The notes under the pieces: model-generated
Databases searched by the model: none
Told to the model about the DNA's origin: nothing
The model's input: the letters and a program-made list of their open reading frames with translations, nothing else
Source: Oceanobacillus timonensis
Lineage (GTDB): Bacteria; Bacillota; Bacilli; Bacillales; Amphibacillaceae
Direction of reading: 5' to 3'
DNA length: 64,000 bases
Assembly (NCBI RefSeq): GCF_900166635.1
Contig: NZ_LT800497.1
Span: forward strand, 1,754,368-1,818,367
Part shown: in pieces, positions 9,297 through 22,882 of the stretch
Layout of the letters: each line of letters starts with the position of its first letter
Numbering within the stretch: position 1 is the first letter of the stretch
Program-made: the position numbers and the translations under genes

Positions 9297-9331
9297 TGCT
9301 CTTTGAAAACTGAACAAAACAACCAGTACGA
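9297..9331 (+). promoter_or_regulatory. rrn leader: boxA antitermination site and left arm of the 16S processing stem
   Basis: TGCTCTTTGAAAAC (from 9297) is the boxA-like sequence found in Bacillus rrn leaders. The segment 9309-9331 (ACTGAACAAAACAACC... to ...GTACGA) is complementary, with one bulge and one mismatch, to 10992-11015 beyond the 16S gene. The two arms would form the stem cut to release pre-16S rRNA. Confidence 0.75.
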
Positions 9332-9406
9332 AAGAAGAAAGACAACCTCGTTTTTCTTAAAAAATAAGTCAGAAGTTGACTTCTGAAAGCTAACGTTTCA
9401 AACACT

Positions 9407-14082
<4,676 letters not shown>

Positions 14083-14211
14083 GTTTTTGTTTGTCACGTT
14101 ACTCTTATTTAGTTTTTGAGGTATAAAATCATACATATTTTTTAAAATTAGTACTTGATTTTTTCTCAAAAACGATTATAATATTGATTGTTGCTGATTT
14201 TTTAAATCCTT

Positions 14212-14328
14212 GTCTGGCGGCGATAGCGAAGAGGTCACACCTGTTCTCATGCCGAACACAGAAGTTAAGTTCTTCAGCGCCGATGGTAGTTGGGGGCTTC
14301 CCCCTGCGAGAGTAGGACGTTGCCAGGC
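14212..14328 (+). rRNA. 5S ribosomal RNA
   Basis: About 117 bases from GTCTGGCGGCGATAGCG to CGTTGCCAGGC, with the conserved CCGAACACAGAAGTTAAG core. The terminal stem GTCTGGC/GCCAGGC is mostly complementary. No terminator separates it from the tRNA genes, so the tRNAs are probably part of the same transcript. Confidence 0.97.
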
Positions 14329-14395
14329 TAGAGTATTCTCTGACTAAGTCCTTAAGGACAAGCGAAATACTTCTTTCTTTATTGTTATGGATTAT

Positions 14396-14470
14396 TCCAC
14401 AGTAGCTCAGTGGTAGAGCTATCGGCTGTTAACCGATCGGTCGTAGGTTCGAATCCTACCTGTGGAGCCA
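14396..14470 (+). tRNA. tRNA-Asn (GTT)
   Basis: Acceptor TCCACAG pairs with CTGTGGA; the anticodon loop CTGTTAA reads GTT; GTTCGAAT T-loop; CCA is encoded. It is the first of 14 tRNA genes. Confidence 0.97.
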
Positions 14471-14473
14471 TTT

Positions 14474-14565
14474 GGAGAGCTGTCCGAGAGGCCGAAGGAG
14501 CACGATTGGAAATCGTGTAAGCCGCTATCGCGGCTTCGAGGGTTCGAATCCCTCGCTCTCCGCCA
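14474..14565 (+). tRNA. tRNA-Ser (GGA)
   Basis: Class II tRNA with a long variable arm (AAGCCGCTATCGCGGCTTC). Acceptor GGAGAGC/GCTCTCC; anticodon loop TTGGAAA reads GGA; CCA encoded. Confidence 0.97.
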
Positions 14566-14581
14566 TTAAAACCTTTTTAAT

Positions 14582-14656
14582 GGCCCGTTGGTCAAGTGGT
14601 TAAGACACCGCCCTTTCACGGCGGTAACACGGGTTCGAATCCCGTACGGGTCACCA
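14582..14656 (+). tRNA. tRNA-Glu (TTC)
   Basis: Anticodon loop CTTTCAC reads TTC; acceptor GGCCCGT/ACGGGTC; CCA encoded. Confidence 0.97.
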
Positions 14657-14686
14657 ATTTTATTTTTATTGACGCATTTGTACTTC

Positions 14687-14762
14687 GGAGGATTAGCTCA
14701 GCTGGGAGAGCACCTGCCTTACAAGCAGGGGGTCGCAGGTTCGAGCCCTGCATCCTCCACCA
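14687..14762 (+). tRNA. tRNA-Val (TAC)
   Basis: Anticodon loop CTTACAA reads TAC; acceptor GGAGGAT/ATCCTCC; CCA encoded. Confidence 0.97.
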
Positions 14763-14784
14763 TGTAAGATTTATACATTTATAT

Positions 14785-14862
<78 letters not shown>

Positions 14863-14865
14863 AAT

Positions 14866-14942
14866 GGTCCGGTAGTTCAGCTGGTTAGAATGCCTGCCTG
14901 TCACGCAGGAGGTCGCGGGTTCGAGTCCCGTCCGGACCGCCA
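14866..14942 (+). tRNA. tRNA-Asp (GTC)
   Basis: Anticodon loop CTGTCAC reads GTC; acceptor GGTCCGG/CCGGACC; CCA encoded. Confidence 0.97.
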
Positions 14943-14964
14943 TTAAAGGTTTAAAACAGCTTAT

Positions 14965-15040
<76 letters not shown>

Positions 15041-15055
15041 TCTTTTCAAAAAAGT

Positions 15056-15141
15056 GGAGGGATAGCGAAGTTGGCCAAACGCGGCGGACTGTAAATCCGC
15101 TCCCATCGGGTTCGTAGGTTCGAGTCCTACTCCCTCCACCA
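15056..15141 (+). tRNA. tRNA-Tyr (GTA)
   Basis: Class II tRNA with a long variable arm; anticodon loop CTGTAAA reads GTA; acceptor GGAGGGA/TCCCTCC; CCA encoded. Confidence 0.97.
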
Positions 15142-15156
15142 TTTATTAAATTTCAT

Positions 15157-15230
15157 AGGGGTATAGTTTAATGGTAAAACGAAGGTCTCCAAAACCTTTG
15201 ATGTGGGTTCGATTCCTACTACCCCTGCCA
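15157..15230 (+). tRNA. tRNA-Trp (CCA anticodon)
   Basis: Anticodon loop CTCCAAA reads CCA; acceptor AGGGGTA/TACCCCT; 3' CCA encoded. Confidence 0.97.
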
Positions 15231-15235
15231 ATATG

Positions 15236-15308
15236 GCGGTCGTGGCGAAGTGGTTAACGCACCGGATTGTGGCTCCGGCACTCGTGGGTTCGATCCCCAC
15301 CGGTCGCC
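15236..15308 (+). tRNA. tRNA-His (GTG), CCA not fully encoded
   Basis: Anticodon loop TTGTGGC reads GTG. The acceptor GCGGTCG pairs with CGGTCGC, and the extra G(-1) typical of histidine tRNA is at 15235, opposite discriminator C (15308). The following bases are CCT rather than CCA, so the terminal A must be added by CCA-adding enzyme. Confidence 0.95.
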
Positions 15309-15348
15309 CCTTTTTTATTTTAATACATAAGTTATATAAATTAATCAT

Positions 15349-15423
15349 TGGGCCATAGCCAAGCGGTAAGGCATCGGGTTTTGATCCCGTGTACCCCAGG
15401 TTCGAATCCTGGTGGCCCAGCCA
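15349..15423 (+). tRNA. tRNA-Gln (TTG)
   Basis: Anticodon loop TTTTGAT reads TTG; acceptor TGGGCCA/TGGCCCA; CCA encoded. Confidence 0.97.
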
Positions 15424-15427
15424 TTCT

Positions 15428-15502
15428 GCGGAAGTAGTTCAGTGGTAGAACACCACCTTGCCAAGGTGGGGGTCGCGGGTTCGAATCCCGTCTTCCGCTC
15501 CA
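15428..15502 (+). tRNA. tRNA-Gly (GCC)
   Basis: Anticodon loop TTGCCAA reads GCC; acceptor GCGGAAG/CTTCCGC; CCA encoded. Confidence 0.97.
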
Positions 15503-15510
15503 AAAGAAAT

Positions 15511-15584
<74 letters not shown>

Positions 15585-15591
15585 AGAACAT

Positions 15592-15673
15592 GCCGGTGTG
15601 GCGGAATTGGCAGACGCGCACGACTCAAAATCGTGTTCCGCAAGGAGTGTCGGTTCGAACCCGACCACCGGTA
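15592..15673 (+). tRNA. tRNA-Leu (CAA), CCA not encoded
   Basis: Class II tRNA; anticodon loop CTCAAAA reads CAA; acceptor GCCGGTG pairs with CACCGGT (G:T at the end). The discriminator A73 is followed by TCA, so the CCA end is not encoded. It is the last tRNA before the terminator. Confidence 0.95.
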
Positions 15674-15676
15674 TCA

Positions 15677-15727
15677 GAAAAACCTCGTTAAAAGCTGTTA
15701 TGACACAGCTTTAGCGGGGTTTTTTTC
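15677..15727 (+). terminator. Terminator of the rRNA-tRNA operon
   Basis: The stem AAAAACCTCGTTAAAAGCTGT / ACAGCTTTAGCGGGGTTTTTTT is followed by a T run, 4 bases after the last tRNA. Confidence 0.9.
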
Positions 15728-15744
15728 GTACAGATACGTTTACC

Positions 15745-16050
15745 ATGCGCACTATTTTGGCCACGGTTCGCACGACTAAACTAAAACGCAAAGCGGATTT
15801 TAGGCGATGGGTAAAAGGCGAACATTTATCGCAGATAGTCCGGAATTATTATCGGAATAGTTTGGGAGCAGTACGTAACGGCTTATTAGAGCAAGAGTAT
15901 GTAACGAAGCTTAGGCATATTACTGCCGATATTTTCACCGATTGGGTAATAAAAAGCCAATCCGTTAAGATTAGCGTTATAATTACTTTTTATATAAATT
16001 TAAACACCCAATGTTGTTTTTACATCATTGGGTATTTAAATGAAAGTTAG
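15745..16050 (+). other. Unsupported open frame downstream of the tRNA cluster
   Basis: An open frame of 101 codons spans this gap, but it has no clear ribosome binding site, no domain I recognise, and its last third runs through the terminator at 15999-16040. The GC content and spelling of 15745-15960 differ from the AT-rich gap around it, so it may be a relic of a lost element. I do not call it a gene. Confidence 0.2.
15999..16042. terminator. Terminator of the marR-NTF2 operon (minus strand)
   Basis: The inverted repeat AAATACCCAATGATG / CATTGGGTGTTT-type stem sits 5 bases beyond the stop of the minus-strand gene at 16047, with A/T tracts on both sides. Confidence 0.75.
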
Positions 16051-16451
16051 TAGTTGACACTTGCTAAGTCTTTAAATTCCTCTTTTTGATTTAATGGGCA
16101 AGATTGCTCGTTGCAACGGACAATTTTATCATCGTCTAATTCAAATATTGCTACTACTTCTATTTCGCCAGTTTCGCCACTCTTTTTATTTGCAGTAACA
16201 GTATATCTTAGGGTTGCCGTTTGTTTATCATCATCAAAGAGAACATCATAAAAGGGGGATAAAGATATGGACTTTACAATCCCTTTTAATGCTTGGACAT
16301 GACTTGTAAATTCAGATATATTTGTGCTAACTCCATCAGTTGTTTGAACGTATTGTTTACTAAAGTAATTAGGAATTTTTTCTATTTTCATATCAACGAT
16401 GATTTCTTGATACATCTTACTTAAAAATTCAATGGCTTGTTCTTTATTCAT
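16047..16451 (-). CDS. NTF2-like (SnoaL-type) small protein
   Basis: The 134-residue protein starts with EQAIEFLSKMYQEI and has alternating amphipathic strands (TATLRYTVTANKKS, then EIEVVAIFELDDDKIVRCNEQ), the pattern of the cone-shaped NTF2-like fold (SnoaL families). Such proteins bind or convert small hydrophobic molecules; the substrate is unknown. The ATG has an AGAGGAGC ribosome binding site. It lies 17 bases downstream of the broken MarR gene on the same strand, so a MarR-controlled two-gene operon is likely. Confidence 0.65.
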   Translation of the reverse strand: MNKEQAIEFLSKMYQEIIVDMKIEKIPNYFSKQYVQTTDGVSTNISEFTSHVQALKGIVKSISLSPFYDVLFDDDKQTATLRYTVTANKKSGETGEIEVVAIFELDDDKIVRCNEQSCPLNQKEEFKDLASVNY

Positions 16452-16468
16452 AATAATTGCTCCTCTTT

Positions 16469-16937
16469 TTATAATTGATTTGACCAGGCTTCTAAAAATT
16501 TAATAATCAGCTCTAATTCATTATCAGAGAACTGATCCAACAATTGGCTATAACGATTTTTAGCAATTTGATGCATTCGATCATGAATCGCTGCAAGTTG
16601 CTGTCCTGAATTTGTTAAAGTATAATAAATAGCCTTTTGATCATTCTCCTTTTTTTAGCCAGGACCATTCCTTCTTCAATTAAGGAATTAATAGCTTTAG
16701 TAATTGCAGGTTTTGAAATACTTAGCTCCTTAGAAAGTAATGTGTTATTGGATGCATTTGGGTATTCGTTTATCAGAGCCATAATATGCAACTGCGTTAA
16801 AGGTCATTTATTTTGGTATAACCATGATCAACTAATAAATCCTTGGTTAGATTATCCCTTTTTGCCATCTTCTTTTCGCGATACAAAATAAAATGTTCAA
16901 TGGCTTTCAGGGCTTTTTCTTTTGAGGAATTTTCCAC
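16469..16937 (-). pseudogene. MarR family transcriptional regulator, two frameshifts
   Basis: Reading the minus strand from GTG 16937 gives a normal MarR N-terminus (VENSSKEKALKAIEHFIL..., ending TKINDL) that stops at a TAA near 16810. The next frame continues with the winged-helix core (LTQLHIMALINEYP, LSKELSISKPAITKAINSL). Near 16650-16656 a run of 7 A (coding strand) breaks the frame again; one more A would restore KKKENDQKAIYYTLTNSG and the C-terminal helix ending EAWSNQL. The total length would be about 155 residues, usual for the family. The operator palindrome just upstream is intact. A sequencing error in the homopolymer could explain the second shift but not easily the first. Confidence 0.8.
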
Positions 16938-16968
16938 AAACCTTCCCCCCCTTTGTTTATCTGATTTT

Positions 16969-17005
16969 TTGTTAACTGGTTAACAATTATAGATTACCAG
17001 TTAAC
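16969..17005. promoter_or_regulatory. Palindromic operator of the MarR locus
   Basis: TTGTTAAC-TG-GTTAACAA (16969-16986) is a perfect dyad, and ACCAGTTAAC (16996-17005) repeats its left half in inverted orientation. It lies 32 bases upstream of the marR start, the expected place for an autoregulatory MarR site. Confidence 0.6.
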
Positions 17006-17749
17006 ATTATTGATGTCAACTAGTGAGTTTAGCAATAGGAATGGGAGCATAATAGAATAACATGGTATTGATACCTTTTTATTGAGGAATTTAATTTACA
17101 GGGGGCTCTTTTTTATATTCCCTCAAAAAGTGGCAATATAATTTTAGGTGACAAGTAAAAATATCCCTGTCATATCAGTGTTTGTCGGTTTTACTTGAAT
17201 CCGACAAACAGTACTATTCGTACATTTTAAGATGATTTGTGTTTTTCAGGTATATTATAGAAAAACATAGGTTTATATAAAGCACAACACAAATGCAACA
17301 CATACACTCTAATACATATAACCTCATACTTAACTAACTCGTGTATACTCGATAAACTAAACAGAGCGGCTTCGTATGTGAAAAACTAGAACTATTCATA
17401 TTTCTGTTTACTGTGTTAGAATAATATTGGTTTGTAACGCCATTATCATTCTAGTATAGGAAGCTTTTTATATATCCGGTACAATCTTTACTGCTCATTC
17501 AACTTTTCCCTAGGGTGGGCAAGAGATTATGTTTTCATTTAGCTAATAAAAGAATTTAACCATTAGGAATAAAAATTGCAAAGAACGAGTGTTAGTAATT
17601 GCTATTATAAGTTAACATAACCTTTAATAATTAAGCTTGTAATGTAGATGAACTTGAAAATGCCAAATTTTCAGGACACTTTTTCGATTTCCTCTTTTTC
17701 AGGTTTATTCAGTGTATTTAATTCAACTGTTTTACTGGAGGTATAATAA
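17006..17749. other. AT-rich gap without genes
   Basis: About 740 bases separate the MarR operator from the next gene. I find no open frame with a ribosome binding site. One clear dyad is present, TGTTTGTCGG (17179-17188) with CCGACAAACA (17201-17210), around a 12-nt loop. A short T-rich hairpin region lies near 17100-17120. Confidence 0.4.
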
Positions 17750-18649
17750 ATGTTTTTTAAAAGAAAACCGAAAATAAGTGAGCAAACAATTAAAGAGATA
17801 GTGCAGAAATTGGAAACAACGTATACGGACAAGAATATTGAACGAATGACAGAAATGTTTCATCCGAACCATCGGGATATCTCCTTTTTAAATCACTTTT
17901 CTCTTTCGATGAATTTTCAAATTTACAATATTACATCGGAGGTTCTCAACCTTGAGATATTAGATATGAGTGAAGAGGGAGCAACTTTTACATATACACG
18001 GAAGCATATGTATACATGTGTGAATGAAGAGGATGACAATGGGACAAACCCGAACAATATATCAAGCTACTATGTAGAGCTTAAGGTGGAAGGTAAAACG
18101 ATTTGGATGATGAGATATGCAAGATATAGTGAGCTTTTTTTAGATACTGAAGGAAGAATATTGCCAGATGAAAAGGCGGTTGTGCCTTCAGGTGCTAAAT
18201 ATTTTGAGAATATGAAGCGGTTTATAGATGTTATTCAACTTGAGCATTTTAAGCCAGCCACTTATCTTACATACAGTGATAGTGAGTTTATCGGATACTA
18301 TCTCGAAACAGAACGTTATCAATATCGTACAACGGAAAAGCTTACCTTCGATTACTTTGAAGAGATGGCTGCTGAATCGATTGCAGAGCATACAAAAGAC
18401 TTCATTGAAGGAAACCCTCTAGAATATAGTGAGATTCTGGCACAGGAGAAATACTACTCTATCATTGAAATAAAAATGCAAGATCATACTGGATTAAAAC
18501 ATGAATTAATTTTGAGCATAGATGCATCGGATGGGTTTTTTATGATTCGTTATCTAAAAAGCTGCAATGCTTCCATTGAGGAGAAATTACGCCAGCGACT
18601 GATAGAGCAGATGAAGATTGCTGCAACTAAAATTGATGTTTCCGTTTAA
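17750..18649 (+). CDS. Hypothetical protein, two-part, NTF2-like N-terminus
   Basis: I do not recognise this 299-residue soluble protein. Residues 10-100 (IKEIVQKLETTYTDKNIERM, FHPNH) look like an NTF2/SnoaL-type domain. Residues 150-299 form a second alpha/beta part with a SYY/YYSIIEIK pattern. There is no signal peptide or membrane segment. The ATG has ACTGGAGG seven bases upstream. It is a monocistronic gene ended by the hairpin at 18657-18709. Confidence 0.7.
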   Translation: MFFKRKPKISEQTIKEIVQKLETTYTDKNIERMTEMFHPNHRDISFLNHFSLSMNFQIYNITSEVLNLEILDMSEEGATFTYTRKHMYTCVNEEDDNGTNPNNISSYYVELKVEGKTIWMMRYARYSELFLDTEGRILPDEKAVVPSGAKYFENMKRFIDVIQLEHFKPATYLTYSDSEFIGYYLETERYQYRTTEKLTFDYFEEMAAESIAEHTKDFIEGNPLEYSEILAQEKYYSIIEIKMQDHTGLKHELILSIDASDGFFMIRYLKSCNASIEEKLRQRLIEQMKIAATKIDVSV

Positions 18650-18656
18650 CATGCTG

Positions 18657-18716
18657 TAAGAGTCAAATAAATCTACCATATTTCCCAATAAAGGGTTACT
18701 TGACTCTTATTTTATT
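18657..18716. terminator. Terminator between the 299-aa gene and the symporter gene
   Basis: TAAGAGTCAA (18657-18666) pairs with TTGACTCTTA (18700-18709) and is followed by TTTTATT. It lies between convergent genes. Confidence 0.65.
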
Positions 18717-18743
18717 AAAATTATCAAAAAGACCGATTATTTC

Positions 18744-19964
18744 TCACTCATCCTGCAATTCACTGCCCTGACGATTTTCCCACTGCTGCAACAGACTAGC
18801 ATTCGCAGTATTTCCAAAAACATTCAAAAGGGTGCGGAATCCTTCTGTTACCCGGTCAATCCCCGCAACAATTGCAATTCCTTCTAAAGGAAGATTTGCT
18901 GCTGATAGCACGGTGGTCATCATAATAATCCCAGCCCCCGGTACTCCTGCAGTACTAAATGAGACAAGCAAAGCACTCAAAAAAACAGCGATTACAAGTC
19001 CTGCTGTTAGATCGACGCCAAATAATTGTGCAACAAAGATGGCATTAAATCCTTGTAAAATACCCGCACCGTCCCTTTTTAGAGCTGTTCCGAATGGAAT
19101 GGCAAATCCGGATAAATCACTTTGCAAACCGATTCTCTTGGCTCCATTTAAGGCAAGGGGCAAAGCTGCATTGGAACTGGCTGTACCAAATGCTAGCGTA
19201 AAAGCGGATCCGAATCCTTGGAAAAAGCTTTTTGGTTTTATGCCAGCGAAAAATAAAATCAAAACATATATACCGACCATAAGAATAATTGCTACAATCA
19301 AACCGAGCATATAGACAGCCAGATTGCCGATAATACCAAACCCCTGTGTTGCTACCACGGAGGTAATTAAGGCAAAAACCCCATATGGAGCAATTTTTAA
19401 TACAAGCTGCAGTATTTTCTGCACAATCTCGTACATACTCTCCACAACATTCAAAAAGGGACGTGTTTGTTCTTCTTTCAGCAGATTAATCGCTGAACCT
19501 ACAAGGGCAGCAATGACGATAACCTGTAAAAGGTTTCCTGTTGCTAATGCTTCAAATGGGTTGGAAGGGAAAATACCCACAAGCCATTCAATGAAAGAGT
19601 ATCCTTCATCACTTGATGCTTCGCCTGTAGCAATTGCTTCTGCATTATTACCAGGTCGAATGATGAGTGCGACAACAATGCCTAAAGCGATAGCAACAGC
19701 AGAAGTCACGATGTAGAGACTCATTAACTTCGTTGTATATCGAGCAATATATCCAGTTCCTCTTAACTGCGTGATGCCCATAATCAAAGCTGCAAAAACG
19801 AGGGGGACAACAATCAATTGAATTGCTCGTAAAAATATGTCACCGGCAGGCTGCAATAAATACTGATCGAGCGGATCTACCCAGGCCGGAGCAAGCCAGT
19901 TCAGCAAACCTCCAAATAGCACTCCCACTCCCAAAGCAAGAAAGATTTTATTTGATAAAGACAT
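18744..19964 (-). CDS. Dicarboxylate/amino acid:cation symporter (DAACS family)
   Basis: The protein (406 residues from ATG 19964) has the GltP/TcyP-type fold with eight membrane helices and two re-entrant loops. The serine-rich loop appears as AFGTASSNAALPLAL, and the substrate/cation-binding helices carry GTALKRDGAG and the IAGIDRVTEGFRTLLNVFGN block. It should import an acidic amino acid, dicarboxylate or cystine with Na+ or H+; which one is not decided by the sequence. The ATG at 19964 has AAAGGAAG eight bases upstream, whereas the in-frame GTG at 19973 lies too close to it. Confidence 0.88.
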   Translation of the reverse strand: MSLSNKIFLALGVGVLFGGLLNWLAPAWVDPLDQYLLQPAGDIFLRAIQLIVVPLVFAALIMGITQLRGTGYIARYTTKLMSLYIVTSAVAIALGIVVALIIRPGNNAEAIATGEASSDEGYSFIEWLVGIFPSNPFEALATGNLLQVIVIAALVGSAINLLKEEQTRPFLNVVESMYEIVQKILQLVLKIAPYGVFALITSVVATQGFGIIGNLAVYMLGLIVAIILMVGIYVLILFFAGIKPKSFFQGFGSAFTLAFGTASSNAALPLALNGAKRIGLQSDLSGFAIPFGTALKRDGAGILQGFNAIFVAQLFGVDLTAGLVIAVFLSALLVSFSTAGVPGAGIIMMTTVLSAANLPLEGIAIVAGIDRVTEGFRTLLNVFGNTANASLLQQWENRQGSELQDE

Positions 19965-20313
19965 TCTCCACACTTCCTTTTATTTTATTAAATTTTATTA
20001 TGCATTATATATTAGCATATTAAGTTTATAATTCCTATCGTTTTAGTATGTAATTACGTGCGGGTTTGTTTGTAAATAGTTTTATCCATTTTAATAATAC
20101 TTCGCTATTTACATACTGGTGTAATGGACCAATTGCTATTTGATTTACAAGCACCAGATAGGTAGGAAGAATCCAAGTTTGAAATGGATGAATTGATTGT
20201 TGGGTTTAAACAAAGGATTCATGGTTAAGATGTTAATCAATCCAATTATTTAACATCTCCTCTCCAAACCTTTACAATAAAAAGAGAGAAGTCAAAAAGA
20301 AAGGGTGAGTGTT

Positions 20314-20964
20314 TTGAATATCTTAGTAGTTGGAGCAAATGGACAGATAGGTAAACATCTAGTCAAGTTGATTCAAGAAAACGGAGATCAGGCACGTGCG
20401 TTTATTCGTAAGCAAGAACAGGCCGATTACTTTAAAGATTTAGGTGCTGAAGTTGCCGTTACGAACTTAGAAGATGAAGTCGATACGATTGCCAAAGCAG
20501 CAGAGGGCGTTGATGCGGTTGTATTCACAGCTGGATCTGGTTCTGAAACTGGAAAGGATAAAACCCTGATGATTGACTTGGACGGCGCAGTGAAAACCAT
20601 TCAAGCAGCAGAAAAAGCAAATGTGAAACGTTTTGTTATGATTAGTTCATTCGATACGAGCCGGGAAGCGATTCAATCTGCTCCCGAATCGTTTGCACCA
20701 TACGTCGTAGCAAAACATTATGCAGATGAATGGCTGATAAATAGCGATTTAGATTATACGATTATTCATCCGGGGTTATTAACAAATGAACCTGGTACCA
20801 ATCAAGTAAATCTTGGAGCTAATGTGGAGCGGGGAGAAGTACCTCGGGAAGATATTGCAAAAGTGATTTATACGAGCTTGAAAAATGATGCAACTATCGG
20901 CAAAAGATTCCGTGCAGTGGGTGGACAAACTTCTGTAGAAGAAGCCGTACAGTCGGTAAAATAA
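20314..20964 (+). CDS. NAD(P)-binding SDR-like protein (YhfK-like)
   Basis: The 216-residue protein has the atypical SDR fold, with the dinucleotide-binding GANGQIGKHL at the N-terminus, VVFTAGSGSETGKDKT in the middle, and an active-site-like YVVAKHYADEWL segment. It resembles B. subtilis YhfK closely in length and motifs; the substrate is unknown. I prefer TTG 20314, which gives MNILVVGANGQIG and has AAAGGGTGAG 5-6 bases upstream, over GTG 20305. It is a single gene followed by a strong terminator. Confidence 0.82.
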   Translation: MNILVVGANGQIGKHLVKLIQENGDQARAFIRKQEQADYFKDLGAEVAVTNLEDEVDTIAKAAEGVDAVVFTAGSGSETGKDKTLMIDLDGAVKTIQAAEKANVKRFVMISSFDTSREAIQSAPESFAPYVVAKHYADEWLINSDLDYTIIHPGLLTNEPGTNQVNLGANVERGEVPREDIAKVIYTSLKNDATIGKRFRAVGGQTSVEEAVQSVK

Positions 20965-21006
20965 TAAGAGAATTCACCCCTATTAAGTATAATTTTTCTA
21001 TACTAC

Positions 21007-21048
21007 AAGAAGACCTATGCGTATCTTTTGATATGCATAGGTCTTCTT
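21007..21048. terminator. Terminator after the YhfK-like gene
   Basis: A 14-bp perfect stem (AAGAAGACCTATGC / GCATAGGTCTTCTT) lies 43 bases after the stop and may act in both directions. Confidence 0.85.
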
Positions 21049-21086
21049 AAAATATAGTGAGTATTCGCGCTTCGTATACAGGCTCC

Positions 21087-21227
21087 TTAACGCTTTTTTC
21101 TCAACAAATGAAGTTCCTTAACCGCTTTTTTAAATTGTACCTGCCAATACAATTTTCTCAAATACATGCCTGCTAATATAAATAATGATGCTATAAGGAT
21201 TGTAATCAGAAGTGTATATTGATTCCA
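21087..21227 (-). pseudogene. Possible relic of a small membrane protein
   Basis: The minus strand reads WNQYTLLITILIASLFILAG, then MYLRKLYWQVQFKKAVKEL..., a membrane helix followed by a basic tail, and stops at 21087. No start codon with a ribosome binding site is in frame, and a stop lies just upstream, so this is at most a 3' fragment. The remainder of the gap to 21546 shows no gene. Confidence 0.3.
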
Positions 21228-21546
21228 TATTTAAATATAGGTAGAATGGAAGAAGTACTTTTGTATCTATTCATTCGATGGCTAGATGATTAAATTGAAA
21301 CCGAATACATTGATGAAATAAAATCTTAGAATGGATACAATCTGATATGCATAGAATGATTTTATTGACAATAAGGGGTTAAATAAAAATGAATCCAATC
21401 TAAAATTTTCTCCGTTCAATGATATGACTAATTTTGAACAGGGAGATGATGAAAAAATAAAGTAAGAATTTATGCGGACAGGAAAATTATTTCATACCAA
21501 CTGTTAGAATCGAAGCAGTTTATCTCCCTTATCTAATAAGGAGAGA

Positions 21547-22806
21547 ATGACATTGAAGCCATTACTAATTAACAGAAATTTTAAATATATGTGGGGGTCA
21601 GAATTCCTTTCTATTTTAAACGGAAGGTTTAGGGAGTTAGTGATTCCTTTGATTGTATTAGGGTTAACCAGTTCACCGTTAGTTACAGCACTGGTGGCTT
21701 TGTCGCAGCAAGTTGGCACGATTTTATTTGCTATACCAATTGGAACATGGGTAGAGAATAAGCATAAGGTTCGGGTCGCTGCTACTTGTCATTTTTTATA
21801 CGGATTAAGTATTTTTACACTTGCTTTCCTTTTAGCTACAAAAAATGTGAATGCCGTTATTATTGCTTTTTTGTTATTTGTCATGGGATTACTTGCATTA
21901 ATTAGCCGAACGGCGTTTACTTCAATGATTCCTGGGATTGCCGGCAGGGAGAACTTGTTAAAAGCACATACAAATATCGAAGCTGCTGATGCCATTGCAA
22001 TTGTAATTGGTCCTGCATTGGGTGGAATATTATTAGCAAAAACAGGTTCAGTTTTAACATTGATTATATGTGCAACTTTATCTCTTTTATCTACTATGTT
22101 GGTTGCTATGATTCGCAATAAGGCAGATTTTAAGAAAGCAGAAAGGGAAGTTTCAAAGAAAAGTAAATTCCATACTTTTTTAGAAAGAACATTAGAAGGT
22201 TTGCAGATTTTGATAGCTAATCCACAACAATTGATTAGCACATTAGCAATGTGTATATTAGGATTTACAACAGTATATATTACATTAACTACTATATTTT
22301 ATGCACAAATAACCATGGAACTATCAGAGGAACGAATTGGGATCTTATTATCAAGTGCAGGTGTGGGTAATATTGCAGGTATCTTATTGATAAATAAATG
22401 TAAAAATAAAAATTGGGTTACACTGATTTGTATTTTAATGATTATTTCTGGAATAGGTATATTAATGATGACCGTTGCAAATGCGTTTATCATGATGTGT
22501 TTAGGAATGGCCATTTTTGATTGCACGCTTTCCATGGCTTTTATTGTCCAAGGCGCTGTCCATCAGGGGATTACGCCAGATGAATTTTTAACAAGAGTTA
22601 GAAGCTCCACCTATGTTATAGGAGGGCTGATAACAATGGCTGGTACTTTTTTGGCAGGCGCTATCCCTGAATTATTTACTGGTAAAATGGCATTAATCAT
22701 TGGGACTTTGATTCTTTTGATTCCAGCATTTATCATCCTGCGTTTCGGAAAATATGGTGTAAAATTAAGCAAGATAGAGCCAATTCACCAGAATAAGATA
22801 GTATGA
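21547..22806 (+). CDS. MFS transporter
   Basis: The 419-residue protein has about 12 membrane helices and the major-facilitator signature region (SPLVTALVALSQQVGTILF and GTWVENKHKVRV in the loop 2-3 position). It resembles the MFS subgroup that includes EntS-like and macrolide exporters, so small-molecule efflux is likely; the substrate is unknown. ATG 21547 is given; TTG 21553 has better spacing from AAGGAGAG and is an equal candidate. A hairpin (AGCCTGC/GCAGGCT, about 22813-22867) separates it from phzF. Confidence 0.82.
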   Translation: MTLKPLLINRNFKYMWGSEFLSILNGRFRELVIPLIVLGLTSSPLVTALVALSQQVGTILFAIPIGTWVENKHKVRVAATCHFLYGLSIFTLAFLLATKNVNAVIIAFLLFVMGLLALISRTAFTSMIPGIAGRENLLKAHTNIEAADAIAIVIGPALGGILLAKTGSVLTLIICATLSLLSTMLVAMIRNKADFKKAEREVSKKSKFHTFLERTLEGLQILIANPQQLISTLAMCILGFTTVYITLTTIFYAQITMELSEERIGILLSSAGVGNIAGILLINKCKNKNWVTLICILMIISGIGILMMTVANAFIMMCLGMAIFDCTLSMAFIVQGAVHQGITPDEFLTRVRSSTYVIGGLITMAGTFLAGAIPELFTGKMALIIGTLILLIPAFIILRFGKYGVKLSKIEPIHQNKIV

Positions 22807-22882
22807 ATGAAATAGCCTGCAAAAGTGATTGATGAATATATTGTTTTATCAAGACCTTTAGCAGGCTTTGAGGAGGAATATC

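Noticed and set aside
16637..16891. 84-codon plus-strand frame over the MarR region
   Set aside because: It is antisense to the broken MarR gene, whose protein spelling on the minus strand is clear.
18832..19716. Two long plus-strand frames (160 and 130 codons) antisense to the symporter gene
   Set aside because: They have low-complexity basic/alanine-proline spelling and lie inside a clear membrane transporter gene.
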